Source: Lucinisca nassula (Eukaryota; Mollusca; Bivalvia; Lucinida; Lucinidae). From it: a stretch of DNA of 64,000 bases. Location: NCBI GenBank assembly GCA_963580285.1, contig OY757017.1, positions 117,465,554-117,529,553 of the forward strand, written 5' to 3'. A program made the position numbers and the translations under genes. The notes under the pieces are model-generated. The model was not told where the DNA came from. It saw nothing but the letters and a program-made list of their open reading frames with translations, and ran no database searches. Each line of letters begins with the position of its first letter. Position 1 is the first letter of the stretch. Below, in pieces: positions 63,500-64,000 of the stretch.

Positions 63500-63800
63500 C
63501 TCATGAATTGCGACCCATGTATCGACCTCTATGTATTGAATAACAACATCGGCATCTTCGGGAGTCGGCGAAAATAAATACATACATTAAGTCGGGTGTG
63601 AAATTATACTAATGAGTTCACTAGTCTCAGGTCAATTTGTTCGTACTATACCTTATATATCATAAATAACGAAAATTATGCGTTGAGTAGAACACTCTGC
63701 ATAGGCATGGTAAAGTAGACCTTTAACCGCACTGTCAAAACAAATTCATACGCGATCGAACAATGTTACTAACAAAAATGCCATATTAGGAGAGTGATTG

Positions 63801-63945
63801 TCCGATCCTCACGCCCAAAACAGCTAAGGTCACACGGAGACAGGACCCCGGTCCAAAGACTCACCCGAAAGTCCGGAGAAGCCAGGATCGATCCTGTGAT
63901 CCCTGGTTTCCAAGGCGAACCACCACACCACGGAGGCTGCTAGCC
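63801..63945 (-). mobile_element. tRNA-derived SINE S2, diverged
   Basis: ACAGCTAAGGTCACACGGAG, AGGATCGATCCTGTGATCCC (complement of the B-box) and CACCACACCACGGAGGC (complement of the A-box side). Confidence 0.8.
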
Positions 63946-64000
63946 ATATGAGGAGTATATGCATATAAAACGGCAAAGTGTAGATACAGGGATCCCACTA

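Overview
The window is animal genomic DNA with spliced genes, very large introns, and very dense transposon and SINE content. The repeat types point to a mollusc, most likely a bivalve: SINEs resembling RUDI/V-SINEs, pearl-like elements that combine about 150-175 bp tandem units with a GACG/CCGT-type microsatellite and terminal hairpins, and a LINE with a 2A-like NPGP motif. The species itself is an inference I cannot confirm from sequence alone.

Three protein-coding units are well supported. (1) A complete apolipoprotein D-like lipocalin lies on the + strand in four exons (6295-6411, 12679-12803, 19317-19405, 29054-29280). Splice phases are consistent (0, 2, 1), the product is 185 aa, and a TATA box lies 46 bp upstream of the ATG. 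(2) The C-terminal three exons of a crotonase-superfamily enzyme (enoyl-CoA isomerase/hydratase type) lie on the - strand (49734-49556, 47902-47767, 46288-46033). The exon that should carry its first beta strands was not found; a very short candidate first exon lies at 63499-63464. (3) An intact 1106-codon APE/RT LINE lies on the - strand (60656-57336). A partial reverse transcriptase of a Penelope-like type (54206-55279, one in-frame stop) and its 3' tail are also present, with tail fragments elsewhere.

Layout. 1-6.2 kb: short palindromic MITEs, a degenerate array and a TC microsatellite. 6.3-29.3 kb: the lipocalin gene; its introns are packed with MITEs, SINEs, pearl-like arrays and hairpins. 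29.3-36.5 kb: more MITEs, including a three-level nested insertion, and a degenerate ~145 bp array. 36.7-42.6 kb: a block of pearl-like/Helentron-associated elements, one inserted in another. 42.6-50.8 kb: microsatellites, MITEs and the crotonase exons. 50.8-57 kb: mostly AT-rich and featureless except two SINEs and the RT element. 57-60.8 kb: the LINE. 60.8-64 kb: foldback fragments, one MITE and a SINE.

The most striking pattern is modular reuse. A palindromic core (GTACTCGTTAGAACCGCCTC plus its complement) sits at the centre of at least three MITE groups whose termini differ, including one with pogo-like TA-flanked ends. Its innermost part also recurs as the periodic element of a tandem array. 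A second hairpin core (CTGCGCATCCGCGCAG type) is also shared between different elements. Several SINE families share the same 3' motif (CGTTAAAC).
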